Assembly (NCBI GenBank): GCA_946886805.1
Contig: CAMPJM010000049.1
Location: forward strand, 1 to 13,520
DNA from: an uncultured Flammeovirgaceae bacterium
GTDB taxonomy: Bacteria; Bacteroidota; Bacteroidia; Cytophagales; Cyclobacteriaceae
Reading direction: 5' to 3'
DNA: 13,520 bases
The notes under the pieces: model-generated
The model's database searches: none
The model's input: the letters and a program-made list of their open reading frames with translations, nothing else
What the model was told of the DNA's origin: nothing
Part shown: positions 1 to 8,634 of the stretch, one piece after another
How positions within the stretch are numbered: the first letter of the stretch is position 1
Layout of the letters: each line of letters starts with the position of its first letter
Position numbers and translations under genes: made by a program

Positions 1-286
1 GGAACGCGTGTTATAGATGATTTTTCAGTTGTTTAAGCCACAGCAACTGTAACAAAGCAGAATGATTCTTACACTGGACTACTAAATAAAAGCAGGTTCG
101 CCGTACGTGGATTTCTTTACCTTACCTGTGATCTAGAACGTCTTTTTACAATAAAAAAACATACTGAAATTTACTCCCCCAGCTTTTTCGCTAAATCCAT
201 CCTCACGCTGATTCGTCAGGAATGATTGCTTATTAGCCCTGAATAAAGTAATTATCCATCACCGAGTAGTTTTGATATTCCGGTAG
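1..286. other. Left flank without a supportable gene
   Basis: No reading frame with a start codon longer than a few dozen residues is present. The minus strand has two stop-bounded open stretches without a credible start: 258-136 (41 codons) and 121-14 (36 codons, leucine-rich towards its end). Neither matches anything I recognise. A small dyad CAGTTG-N12-CAACTG lies at 26-49 with no U tract in the minus-strand direction. This may be decayed coding sequence or a plain spacer. I could not find a terminator for the operon here. Confidence 0.5.
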
Positions 287-1660
287 CTATTCCAGCGAAC
301 TTAAGCTTTCGTTTGCGTTCTTCCGTAATTGAATTGCCGAAACAACCTTATTCCCGACTTTTTCTCCTTGAATGAGACCGTTGTTTATTGCAGGCATATA
401 ATGAATTCCACCATATAACCTGCTGATAGCGGCCTCATCCGCAGCATCTTTAAACGAATTAAACGTTCTGGACGGCAGGCCGTATTTTACTTCTGTTGAA
501 TCTACGAAACTGAAGTTGTCGCCATATATTTCAGTCAAAGTCACGGCAGCGGCCTTTGAAATAACGCTGTGACCACTTGGGTATTCCGGAAAGGGAGGGG
601 TTTGTAAAACTGGTTTCCAATTTACATCTATATGAGCGTTGATAACAGTTTCGGGCCTAATTACGTTGGATCTGAATTTCTCATCCCAACAGCTAATAAA
701 TCCATCCGACAAGGCTATTGCAACCAATGTATAGGCCTCTAAGGATTTCAACATATCGGCATCGGTTTTTTTATTGGCAATATAAGTTATTCCCAACCAA
801 TGGCCACCGGGAGAGATTTTTTTGGTAGCATACATCACATGCCCCACGGTATGCATTACAAAAGGATTGCAATCCCAAAACGAAGCAATCGCTTTTTGTT
901 CTTCTGATAGGTTTACCCCTGTTTCATAAACCTCCATTGCTTCTTTATAGAATAAGCTTTCTTCATGCATCGAAAATTCAGAGGGAGCCTTGGGCATAAA
1001 TTGATCAGCGGAGTCTAGTATAAAGGGTCTTACCTTATTCCAGTAAGGTTCTACAGCGTCCATATAGGCAGGGGGAGTTGGCGACCAGGTGCCAGGCTCG
1101 TTTAGTACCGTGTATTTTAACCCGCGGGTTTGATTATAGCCATCCTTTTTGGAATAAGCTAAAATTGCTTTGGCTATAGTATCGCCGTATTGAATTGAGT
1201 TTAAATACAGCTCTTCAGGAACTTGGGAATAAAGGCTGTCATACAGTTGTTTTTGATAATCTGCTATCTGATCTTCTGAAAAAATAAACGCTTTGCTAAC
1301 GGTCAAGAAAGCGTGGACACTCGATATATGAAAGTTATATGTTTTAGCTGTATCTGGTTTCGGGAGTTTTTCCAAACCGTTTAACTGTCCGGCTAAAGAA
1401 AGAAACTTCGGGTTTTCGGGGATCAGTGCTTCATAAGCAGCAATATTTGCATAAGCATAAATTCTGCTGGCTACCGGAGGGGAAAAAATATCATGAACAA
1501 TCACATCCGTCAATTTTAATTGCGCCTGGTGAATCAGGTCCGGATTTTCAACAGCAGCTTCAATGTCTATGTCTTTTGTGCAGGAGGTTTGCATTAAAAC
1601 TAGAAGAATCCAAGCTGTAACTGTTAGGATATTAAATTTTTTGGGTAAATTTTTTTTCAT
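287..1660 (-). CDS. Vanadium-dependent haloperoxidase-like (PAP2 superfamily) lipoprotein
   Basis: A 457-residue lipoprotein with signal cleavage before Cys 27 (LMQTSC), so it should sit in an outer-membrane or periplasmic leaflet. The whole vanadate/phosphate-binding site of the family is present: KxxxxxxRP as K328-FRSNVI-R335-P336; PSGHS at 361-365 with the acid-base His 364; and SRxxxxxH as S413-R414-LYGGI-H420, where His 420 would bind vanadium. The N-terminal block HDIFSPPVASRIYAYANIAA (56-75) also fits bacterial haloperoxidase-like proteins. Known members oxidise halides with H2O2 and halogenate organics. The same fold also serves acid phosphatases, and sequence alone does not settle which applies here. 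It is last in the operon, 100 nt after the second VCBS gene. A weak -7-like TATCTTTA at 1681-1674 would leave a very short leader, so read-through transcription is more likely. No terminator is evident after it. Confidence 0.88.
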   Translation of the reverse strand: MKKNLPKKFNILTVTAWILLVLMQTSCTKDIDIEAAVENPDLIHQAQLKLTDVIVHDIFSPPVASRIYAYANIAAYEALIPENPKFLSLAGQLNGLEKLPKPDTAKTYNFHISSVHAFLTVSKAFIFSEDQIADYQKQLYDSLYSQVPEELYLNSIQYGDTIAKAILAYSKKDGYNQTRGLKYTVLNEPGTWSPTPPAYMDAVEPYWNKVRPFILDSADQFMPKAPSEFSMHEESLFYKEAMEVYETGVNLSEEQKAIASFWDCNPFVMHTVGHVMYATKKISPGGHWLGITYIANKKTDADMLKSLEAYTLVAIALSDGFISCWDEKFRSNVIRPETVINAHIDVNWKPVLQTPPFPEYPSGHSVISKAAAVTLTEIYGDNFSFVDSTEVKYGLPSRTFNSFKDAADEAAISRLYGGIHYMPAINNGLIQGEKVGNKVVSAIQLRKNANESLSSLE

Positions 1661-1715
1661 AAGGTTTAAAACTTAAAGATATTAATTCATGCCATCCTAT
1701 TGAAATTTGCAGGCA

Positions 1716-1751
1716 ATCAACTTCTTCCATAAATTTAATAAACAAGTTGAT
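1716..1751. repeat. Inverted repeat in the gap before the haloperoxidase-like gene
   Basis: ATCAACTT (1716-1723) and AAGTTGAT (1744-1751) form a perfect 8-base dyad around a 20-base AT-rich spacer. TTGC/GCAA extends it after a 5-nt internal loop. It begins 9 nt after the stop of the second VCBS gene. No U tract follows it in the transcript, so it is not a typical intrinsic terminator. It may be an mRNA stem-loop or a protein-binding site. Confidence 0.3.
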
Positions 1752-1760
1752 CTATTGCAA

Positions 1761-4700
1761 TTATTTAGAAACCAAAGGGCTGTTTTTATCATTGACCATT
1801 AGGAATTTAACAGTATCATTGTTCCTTGCAATGATCAATATTGTGCTGTTCTTATATTGTATTGCTTTAATATCCCTCACCTGGCCAGTGATTTTAAGGC
1901 CAGAATCATATTGAGATACATATTCAAATTTTGCATCCGCTAGGTTTTTCAACAGGATTCCATAATTTGCATCATATCTGCCTAATTGAATATTTACAGC
2001 ATGGAAATTACCTCCAGCCAATATATCATCTTTCCCATCATTATCAAAGTCATCAACGTAGAAGCTATTTAATGGTGAAAACTGAGCTTGTACAGGAAAT
2101 GGCTCAAATGTAAAGTTCATTTCACCGTCATTTACAAAAACTCCAGACCTGAATTCATTTGCTATTAATTTCTTAGCCTCATTTAGTTGCTCTTCAGGAA
2201 TTATATCCCCAGGAGCGGCCTTGGCAAAGTCACTGTATTTCAAAAACTTGTTTTTTATGCTTGGAAGTTGTTTTGTCAACTCATCTTTAGTAGCAAACAA
2301 ATTTTCCTGACCTTGAATGTAATAGTAGAGTAGTTGTTCGACTTTGCCATTATTATCAAAATCCTTAACATACATGGTTATTGGTTCTTCTTCAGAAGCC
2401 TTTAATTTTGAATTCAATCCTAAATTGCCAGCAATTAAATCCAAATCCCCATCATCATCAACATCCGCAATATTGATTGCGTTCCACCAGCCATTTGATG
2501 ATTCTAATCCTTCAATTTCCTTCTTCTTCAGCTTATTTTCCGAATTGATCAAAATTGTTATGGGCATCCATTCACCTACAACCACCAGATCAGGTTTTCC
2601 ATCTTTGTTGAGGTCAGTCCATGCAGCATCTTTCACCATGCCCAAAGTTTGCAGTTCAGGGGCAGCTTCTTTTGTTATGTCTATAAAATTTCCTTTTCCG
2701 TCGTTTTGTAACAAATAGCTTACTGGCGTTTCTCCATGATTCCAAGGGACTACCCTGCCTCCTATAAAAAGGTCGGGAAAGCCATCGTTATTAAAATCTC
2801 CGGCTTTCACACATGATCCTGTTACATAAATTTCTGACAATGCATTTTCATCTTTGGAGAAATTACCGCGCCCATCGTTTTTGTATAGCCTCACCAATAA
2901 AGGCTTGTTTTGCTTTTGAAACTCGTTTCCGCCACTGACCACTACAAGATCAAGATCATTGTCGTTGTCCACATCAGCAAATGCTGCACCTACGTCTTCA
3001 TGCAAACTATCTAGCCGAAATGCCTCCTGGTAAAGTTTAGAAAAACCCGAATCGGTTTGGATGTAGATTGCCGCTGCCTGTCTTTTGGCCCCTCCTATAA
3101 AAAAGTCTTCTTTGCCATCTGAATTAACATCCCCCACGGCTAGTTTTGGCCCTTCGGTAGATACCATATGCGGAATGAGCGGTTCCCTGTTGAATTCTAT
3201 AAAATCATTTTCTTCATGTTTATAGGCTACATTAAATGAATTTGTAACATCTGTGAAGATAGGAGAGGGCTTTCTTGAGAAATCATAGATGCCTTTGGCA
3301 TTTTCTTGGTTTAGCACCAGTCGTTGATTAGCCGCCACTTGCTTAAGTATCTGATAACTCTTATCTGGCCATACTACAATCAGTGAATCTAGTATTTTAT
3401 ACTGACCAAGTCCGATTACCATTTCGCTATTAACGGCAGACTGAAAACCCCTTGTTGTAAATAGCTCGCTTACAATTACTTTTCCTTCTTTTAAAGGAAT
3501 AATGACTTTGCTGCCTATGCCACTGGTGTTAGGACTTTTACCGGCAAATTTTATTTTTATATAGTTGTTGTCTTTCTCTTCGCCATCAATTGTGTTATTT
3601 TTAAAAACAAACGCCTCCTGATCAATATTATTTGTGACCAAATCAAGATCTCCATCATTATCGAGATCTACATAAACCGCTCCATTTGAGAAAGATTGCT
3701 GATTTAGCCCCCAGTCGTCAGACATATTTTGAAAAGTAAGATCCCCGTTATTTTTATAGACGTAGTTTGGGATCTTTACCACAGGCATTTTTTCTACCAA
3801 TGCAAGGTCTTCGCTGGTCAAATCTCCTTCTAATCGGTGTTGGATAGCTTCATTCGACACAAAGTTGATATAATCAAGGTCGTTCATCCTTCTTTTAATG
3901 CCGTTTGAAATGTAAATATCTTTGTGGCCATCTAGATCAAGATCTGCAAATAATCCCGACCAGCTCCAGTCGGTTGCTGCTATACCAGATAACAAGGCAA
4001 TTTCACTGAATTGGCCATTGCCTAGATTAAGTTGCAGCGTATTTCGAGCAAATTGATGGTTATAGCCAAAGCCCAATTTAAAATGGTAAATGTCGTAGGA
4101 ATCTTCCCCTGCAGAGCTTTTTAATTTTTTCGGGTCCGCGGGAAGCATATCAAGCGAAAGGATGTCAGGGTGGCCATCGTTATTGATATCGCCAATATCG
4201 TTGCCCATGGAAAATCTGCTGGTATGTTGTATGGAGGCTTCTAGCTGTTCTGTAAAAGTACCATCTCCATTGTTGATGTATAAATAATCGTTTTCATGAA
4301 AATCGTTGCCAATATAAATATCAGGATAACCATCCCAATTGACATCGCCTACAGCAATGCCGAGGCCATACCCTAAGGCACTGCTATATATTCCTGCGGC
4401 CTTTGTGACATCTGTAAATCTACTCCCGTCATTCCGCATGAGCTTGTCCCCTGCAAGAGGATGAAATTCGTTCCGGATGTCTGCTTTTCCATAAGTGCCG
4501 TTGGAGTGCACGGAGTGATTGAGCATAAACATGTCCAAATCGCCATCCAGGTCGTAATCAAAAAAAGCGGCTTGGGTAGAAAATCCCTTCAGATCTAAGC
4601 CCCAAGTCTTGGCTTGATCTTCAAACTGTGGAATACCGTTGTTATCATTTCCAAGATTTATATAAAGTTGGTTTCTCCCTATAATGTGTTTATAATCCCC

Positions 4701-5096
4701 GAGTTGGCTCACATATATATCCATTTTGCCATCGCCATTCACATCTGCCATTGTAACACCCGTAGTCCACCCGTTTTTGCCTGTTACCTTGGCTTGTGCC
4801 GTTGCGTCTGTAAATGTTAAATCGCCATTGTTGATATATAACTTATTTGAATTCAGATTAGAAGTGAAATATAGGTCGGCAAGCCCGTCGCCATTTACAT
4901 CACCTGCAGCCACACCGCCACCGTTGTAGAAATAGAGGTAATTAAATACATTCATTTGAGGGGTTGGCTCCAAGGTATTTTGAAATGTAATTCCTGTTTT
5001 GTCAGATGATAACAGCTCAAATCTTTTTTTATCCTGGCAAGCCAAAGCGGCGATCATCAAGAAAGACAATGCTATTGTTTGCTGTATTTTTTTCAT
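1761..5096 (-). CDS. Giant VCBS/FG-GAP and ASPIC/UnbV lipoprotein, copy 2
   Basis: A 1,111-residue lipoprotein paralogous to the gene upstream. I start it at the ATG at 5096, not at the in-frame ATG at 5123. The shorter form gives a compact signal peptide (MKKIQQTIALSF, lipobox ALAC, Cys 20) and has a purine-rich AAAGAAAAG just upstream. The longer form only adds charged residues before the signal. In the shorter numbering, seven FG-GAP/VCBS loops start near 66, 118, 180, 251, 303, 385 and 477. An ASPIC/UnbV-type domain covers about 520-600 (TTRGFQSA, IGLGQY, LDSLIVVWPD). Seven more loops start near 656, 708, 767, 828, 878, 912 and 1016. Blocks shared with copy 1 include DSYDIYHFKL (332-341), the N-terminal NGGGVA, SFSNGA-Y-DLDNDGDLDL, QFSP-N and GRYDANYG. 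Its terminal Ca loop is intact (DFDNDG), unlike copy 1. Probable role: extracytoplasmic binding or scaffold protein; the ligand is unknown. Confidence 0.9.
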   Translation of the reverse strand: MKKIQQTIALSFLMIAALACQDKKRFELLSSDKTGITFQNTLEPTPQMNVFNYLYFYNGGGVAAGDVNGDGLADLYFTSNLNSNKLYINNGDLTFTDATAQAKVTGKNGWTTGVTMADVNGDGKMDIYVSQLGDYKHIIGRNQLYINLGNDNNGIPQFEDQAKTWGLDLKGFSTQAAFFDYDLDGDLDMFMLNHSVHSNGTYGKADIRNEFHPLAGDKLMRNDGSRFTDVTKAAGIYSSALGYGLGIAVGDVNWDGYPDIYIGNDFHENDYLYINNGDGTFTEQLEASIQHTSRFSMGNDIGDINNDGHPDILSLDMLPADPKKLKSSAGEDSYDIYHFKLGFGYNHQFARNTLQLNLGNGQFSEIALLSGIAATDWSWSGLFADLDLDGHKDIYISNGIKRRMNDLDYINFVSNEAIQHRLEGDLTSEDLALVEKMPVVKIPNYVYKNNGDLTFQNMSDDWGLNQQSFSNGAVYVDLDNDGDLDLVTNNIDQEAFVFKNNTIDGEEKDNNYIKIKFAGKSPNTSGIGSKVIIPLKEGKVIVSELFTTRGFQSAVNSEMVIGLGQYKILDSLIVVWPDKSYQILKQVAANQRLVLNQENAKGIYDFSRKPSPIFTDVTNSFNVAYKHEENDFIEFNREPLIPHMVSTEGPKLAVGDVNSDGKEDFFIGGAKRQAAAIYIQTDSGFSKLYQEAFRLDSLHEDVGAAFADVDNDNDLDLVVVSGGNEFQKQNKPLLVRLYKNDGRGNFSKDENALSEIYVTGSCVKAGDFNNDGFPDLFIGGRVVPWNHGETPVSYLLQNDGKGNFIDITKEAAPELQTLGMVKDAAWTDLNKDGKPDLVVVGEWMPITILINSENKLKKKEIEGLESSNGWWNAINIADVDDDGDLDLIAGNLGLNSKLKASEEEPITMYVKDFDNNGKVEQLLYYYIQGQENLFATKDELTKQLPSIKNKFLKYSDFAKAAPGDIIPEEQLNEAKKLIANEFRSGVFVNDGEMNFTFEPFPVQAQFSPLNSFYVDDFDNDGKDDILAGGNFHAVNIQLGRYDANYGILLKNLADAKFEYVSQYDSGLKITGQVRDIKAIQYKNSTILIIARNNDTVKFLMVNDKNSPLVSK

Positions 5097-5162
5097 AAGC
5101 TTTTCTTTAGCCACAAACGTCATCGGATTGCTAGGAGATTTTTAGTACCCCATTGTTTTTAG

Positions 5163-5170
5163 CAAAGGTA
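5163..5170 (-). promoter_or_regulatory. Candidate -7 box for the second VCBS gene
   Basis: The minus strand reads TACCTTTG, a full match to the Bacteroidota -7 consensus TAnnTTTG. It sits in the 136-nt gap between the two VCBS genes, 66 nt before the ATG at 5096. A good -33 TTTG is not seen at the normal 17-23 nt spacing. It may be an internal promoter that restores expression after the terminator further upstream. A chance match is quite possible. Confidence 0.3.
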
Positions 5171-5232
5171 ATTTTCATTTCTCTTCGCCCGCTGTGGTTT
5201 ATATTTTCATGAACCTGGTACTATTTGTAAAA

Positions 5233-8200
5233 TTAAAATTCGTAAAACTCCAACTTCTCATTGTTTTTGGCCAAAATTAGTAGTCTTTTATTACCCACAG
5301 ACCGAATAATAGCTGCTTTTCGAACAACGCCTTTTATATTTAAGCCTGTGCTACTGAAATCTTCTACGCTGAATTCTCCATCTGTAAATCGTAGAATATG
5401 ACCATAATTAGCATCATATCTCCCTTCCTCTGGTTTTGTACCAGAAAAATTTCCAGCAAGAAAAATTTCCGGTATACTGTCTCTGTCAAATTCAGCCGAA
5501 ATAACAGTATTGATAGGGGAAAATTGCACGATATCTGGTAATGCTTCTGTCCTGAAAGATCCATCGCCATTGTTGAATATAGCGGTAGATGCCATGGTAT
5601 AAATTTTATTTACAAACGAGTTGGATAGCTGGTCCTTCGAGAAAATTTCTGATACAGTCTTTCCCGCATAGTCTTTATGAAAGATAAATTTCTTTTTTAA
5701 AGAAGGAATTTGTCGAATTAATTCAGATTTTAGAGCCATGGGATAAAGTTTCTCGTCTTGGTGATAAGCAAAAATATGTTCCATATTACCATTGTCATCA
5801 AAATCATTCATAAAGAGGGTGAGGGGCTGTTCTTTGGAAGTCCTAAATCGCGAGTTAAGTCCCCAATTCCCTGCAATAAAATCCATATATCCATCATTAT
5901 TCAGATCTGTAGCCTCTATTGTGTTCCACCATCCTTCAGATTTCTCCAAACCGGGAATATTATTAAGTCTTTCGAGATTGGTGCCGTTATTTTTAAATAA
6001 AACTATAGGCATCCACTTTCCTACAACGGCAAGATCCAGATCGTTATCATTGTCATAATCTAACCAGGTAGCATCGGTTACCATTCCAAGTGAACCCATA
6101 TGTGGTGCTGTTCTGGCCGTCACATCTTTGAATTGGCCGTTCCCGTCATTTTGTAATAAATGGCTAGGGGCGGCAAGGCCATATTTTCCAGGCACCGCTC
6201 TCGTTCCAACAAATAGATCTTGGTCCCCGTCGTTGTCATAATCTGCTACTTCCACACATGAGCCCATCTCATGGAATCGAGGCAAAGCGCCTTCAGATAA
6301 TTCATATATGGGCGATCCATTTTCGAAACCTTTCAAGAAATACAACCTATCCTGATACTCCGCTGCATTTTCTGGAAAAGAGTACCCACCGCTTACTACA
6401 TACAAGTCAAGGTCGTTATCATTATCAGCATCAAAAAACACAGCATCCACATCTTCTTTGAGAGCATCGTTTTCAAAAGCAGTTTGATTGGATGAATTAA
6501 ATTCCCCACTTTGATTTTGCAGGTAAATTCTTCCAGATGAACCGGAAGCACCTCCAATAAAAAAATCATCCAGCCCATCTTGATTGATATCTCCTACAGC
6601 CAATGCCGGACCTTCTTTGGAAAGCATATGATATATTAAGCCTTCTCTATGGAAATCGATGAACTTATCTTCTTTATGCGTATAGGGCGGATAAAGTGCC
6701 ACAGTTTTTAGGGAAAACATCGTCGGCTCGTCAACAGGTGTTGGAGCATCAAAAGGCACAGCATCTTTTATGGTAAGCTCTAAATGCTGATTGGATTTAA
6801 CATCTGTTAATTTCTGTCTTTTATTATAGCCCCAGTGTATGATTAGACTATCTAGTTCCGTTACAGTATCCAAGCCCATGGTAATTACATAATCCATGGA
6901 AGATTGAAATCCCTTCGTAGGGACGTTTTCCTGCATAATAATTAGCTTGCCTGCATAGGCAGTTACTCGGGCACCAACACCAAATTTATTCTTCAGTGGC
7001 CCTTCCAAAGATAATTTTAAGTAGTTTTTATCGGAGATTGTATTGGTTTCATTTCTATAAATAAATACCTCTTGATTTACATTATTTACTATCAAATCCA
7101 AATCGCCATCATTATCTAAATCGCCATAAGCCGCTCCATTGGAGAAGGAGGGTTCAGCCAAGCCCCATTCAGATGCTACATTTTTAAAGGTTAGATTTTC
7201 CTCTTTCTTGAATAAATAGTTACTGAGTTTATTAGAAGGCATTCGATCGACTAACTTTTGAAAATCGACTTTCTCCTGTCGCATGGCTGCTATCATATTT
7301 TCTTCGTTGGCGAGAAAGCTGAGAAAGTCCTGGTCGGTAAGATCTTTATAAATTCCATTGGTAACAAAGATCTCCTTATGTGAATCGTTATCAAAATCCG
7401 CAATTAAAGCGCCCCAACTCCAGTCTGTTGCATCTACCCCCGCAAATTGTCCGATTTCTAAGAATGATCCATCCCCTTTGTTCAATTGCAATGTATTACG
7501 CATGGAATGTTCGTAATAATCATTCGATAACTTGGTCTGATAAAGATCATAACTATCAAAACTAGTGGTAGTTTTTAACCTGTAGTCTGTTTCAGGAAGC
7601 ATATCGGTTACATAAATTTCAGGAAAGCCGTCGTTGTTAATATCCGCAGCATCCGTTCCCATAGAGAAATAACTTGTATGACCAATCCTCTGAGGCAGTT
7701 CTTCACTAAAGGTGCCATCTTTCTGGTTTATATACAGGTAATCTCTTTCAAAGAAATCATTTGAAACATATATGTCCAACCAGTTATCCTGATCAACATC
7801 AGTGATGGTGACTCCTAAACCAAAACCTATCACACTTCCAAAAATACCCGCTTTTTCGCTTACATCGGTAAATATTACCGAATCGGAATTGTTTCTAGGA
7901 TTAAGTTTTCCGCTTATGGGCGTAGTTGAAATCATTTCATTTCGATACAATTTATCGCCTCCGGTACTGTCTCTCTGGTCCCGGATATTTTCATAGCCTA
8001 GTGAGGAAACCGGTCGGAAAGAATTATTAAGAACATAACAATCAAGATCTCCATCCTGGTCATAATCAAAAAATACTCCATGGGTACTAAAACCTTTATC
8101 GTCCAGATTGTACACCTCGCTTTTTTCTGTAAATGTAAGGTCTCCATTATTGATAAATAATTCATTTTCGCGCTTGCCTCCTTTTACATCCCCCGAATTA

Positions 8201-8598
8201 CAAACATAGATGTCTAATAAGCCATCTCCATTGATATCGGCCATACTTACTCCTGTTGACCATGATCTGTTCCCACCCACCCCAGCCTTTTCGGTGATAT
8301 CCTCAAACTTGAAATCCCCTTTGTTAAGGTATAGCTTATTAGCTTTCATGTTTGCAGTAAGATAAACGTCTGATAGACCATCGTTATTAATGTCACCTAT
8401 TGCTACGCCACCTCCGTTGTAATAATTGCGATAGCGGAATACATCAAAATCTTCCTTTAAAACCAATTCATTTGTAAAATTTACTCCGGTTTGGGAAGAG
8501 GGGAGGAGGGAAAATCGCTTTAGTTCTGCTGATTTTTTTTCGCTCTTGCAGCTAAAAAGAAATAACAATAGTAACGAAAGGAGTAATGAATTTTTCAT
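5233..8598 (-). CDS. Giant VCBS/FG-GAP and ASPIC/UnbV lipoprotein, copy 1
   Basis: A 1,121-residue secreted lipoprotein. The signal ends LFLFSC, lipid Cys 17. Aspartate-rich FG-GAP/VCBS loops of the form DxNxDG or DxDxD, known to bind Ca2+ in such propellers, begin near residues 69, 121, 178, 267, 319, 401 and 493. An ASPIC/UnbV-type domain spans about 536-610 (TKGFQSS, MGLDTV, LDSLIIHWG). Seven more loops begin near 670, 723, 786, 847, 898, 932 and 1038. This implies two seven-bladed beta-propellers joined by the ASPIC domain. The last loop is degenerate (EFDRDSIPEI). Conserved non-loop blocks include DSYDLYQTKL (348-357), NWGLNSR and EGRYDANYG (1058-1066). No catalytic motif is visible. Such proteins are widespread beside SusC/SusD pairs in Bacteroidota, with no established function to my knowledge, and are sometimes misannotated as RNA-binding. 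A role in ligand or surface binding, SusE/F-like, is inference. It is clearly paralogous to the next gene. Confidence 0.9.
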   Translation of the reverse strand: MKNSLLLSLLLLFLFSCKSEKKSAELKRFSLLPSSQTGVNFTNELVLKEDFDVFRYRNYYNGGGVAIGDINNDGLSDVYLTANMKANKLYLNKGDFKFEDITEKAGVGGNRSWSTGVSMADINGDGLLDIYVCNSGDVKGGKRENELFINNGDLTFTEKSEVYNLDDKGFSTHGVFFDYDQDGDLDCYVLNNSFRPVSSLGYENIRDQRDSTGGDKLYRNEMISTTPISGKLNPRNNSDSVIFTDVSEKAGIFGSVIGFGLGVTITDVDQDNWLDIYVSNDFFERDYLYINQKDGTFSEELPQRIGHTSYFSMGTDAADINNDGFPEIYVTDMLPETDYRLKTTTSFDSYDLYQTKLSNDYYEHSMRNTLQLNKGDGSFLEIGQFAGVDATDWSWGALIADFDNDSHKEIFVTNGIYKDLTDQDFLSFLANEENMIAAMRQEKVDFQKLVDRMPSNKLSNYLFKKEENLTFKNVASEWGLAEPSFSNGAAYGDLDNDGDLDLIVNNVNQEVFIYRNETNTISDKNYLKLSLEGPLKNKFGVGARVTAYAGKLIIMQENVPTKGFQSSMDYVITMGLDTVTELDSLIIHWGYNKRQKLTDVKSNQHLELTIKDAVPFDAPTPVDEPTMFSLKTVALYPPYTHKEDKFIDFHREGLIYHMLSKEGPALAVGDINQDGLDDFFIGGASGSSGRIYLQNQSGEFNSSNQTAFENDALKEDVDAVFFDADNDNDLDLYVVSGGYSFPENAAEYQDRLYFLKGFENGSPIYELSEGALPRFHEMGSCVEVADYDNDGDQDLFVGTRAVPGKYGLAAPSHLLQNDGNGQFKDVTARTAPHMGSLGMVTDATWLDYDNDNDLDLAVVGKWMPIVLFKNNGTNLERLNNIPGLEKSEGWWNTIEATDLNNDGYMDFIAGNWGLNSRFRTSKEQPLTLFMNDFDDNGNMEHIFAYHQDEKLYPMALKSELIRQIPSLKKKFIFHKDYAGKTVSEIFSKDQLSNSFVNKIYTMASTAIFNNGDGSFRTEALPDIVQFSPINTVISAEFDRDSIPEIFLAGNFSGTKPEEGRYDANYGHILRFTDGEFSVEDFSSTGLNIKGVVRKAAIIRSVGNKRLLILAKNNEKLEFYEF

Positions 8599-8615
8599 GC
8601 AAAGGACAAGGTAAA

Positions 8616-8634
8616 TTTATCCAATATGGATAAA
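8616..8634. repeat. Inverted repeat TTTATCC-N5-GGATAAA before the first VCBS gene
   Basis: A perfect dyad with 7-base arms and a 5-base spacer, ending 17 nt before the ATG at 8598. Its right arm overlaps the end of the terminator's U tract. It could be a DNA operator, or an mRNA hairpin near the ribosome entry site that influences translation or the 3' end left by the terminator. The symmetry is visible directly. The role is inference. Confidence 0.35.

Noticed and set aside
26..49. CAGTTG-N12-CAACTG hairpin as the operon terminator
   Set aside because: In the minus-strand direction it is followed by A residues, not U residues. It is also about 240 nt past the last stop codon.
14..121. 36-codon leucine-rich open stretch on the minus strand, possibly the tail of a transposase
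   Set aside because: It has no start codon, is bounded by stops, and shows no motif I can name. An open run of this length is expected by chance.
2344..2718. 124-codon plus-strand open frame rich in Ser and Pro
   Set aside because: It is antisense to the Asp-rich repeats of the second VCBS gene. The repetitive composition is the mirror of those codons.
5143..5223. TAGTACC and GGTACTA inverted repeat across the gap between the two VCBS genes
   Set aside because: Seven-base arms 67 nt apart are likely by chance in a gap this size, and there is no U tract or other supporting feature.
1761..8598. RNA-binding function for the two giant proteins, as sometimes annotated for ASPIC/UnbV proteins
   Set aside because: Both have lipoprotein signals and Ca-loop propellers, so they lie outside the cytoplasm. 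No RNA-binding motif is visible.
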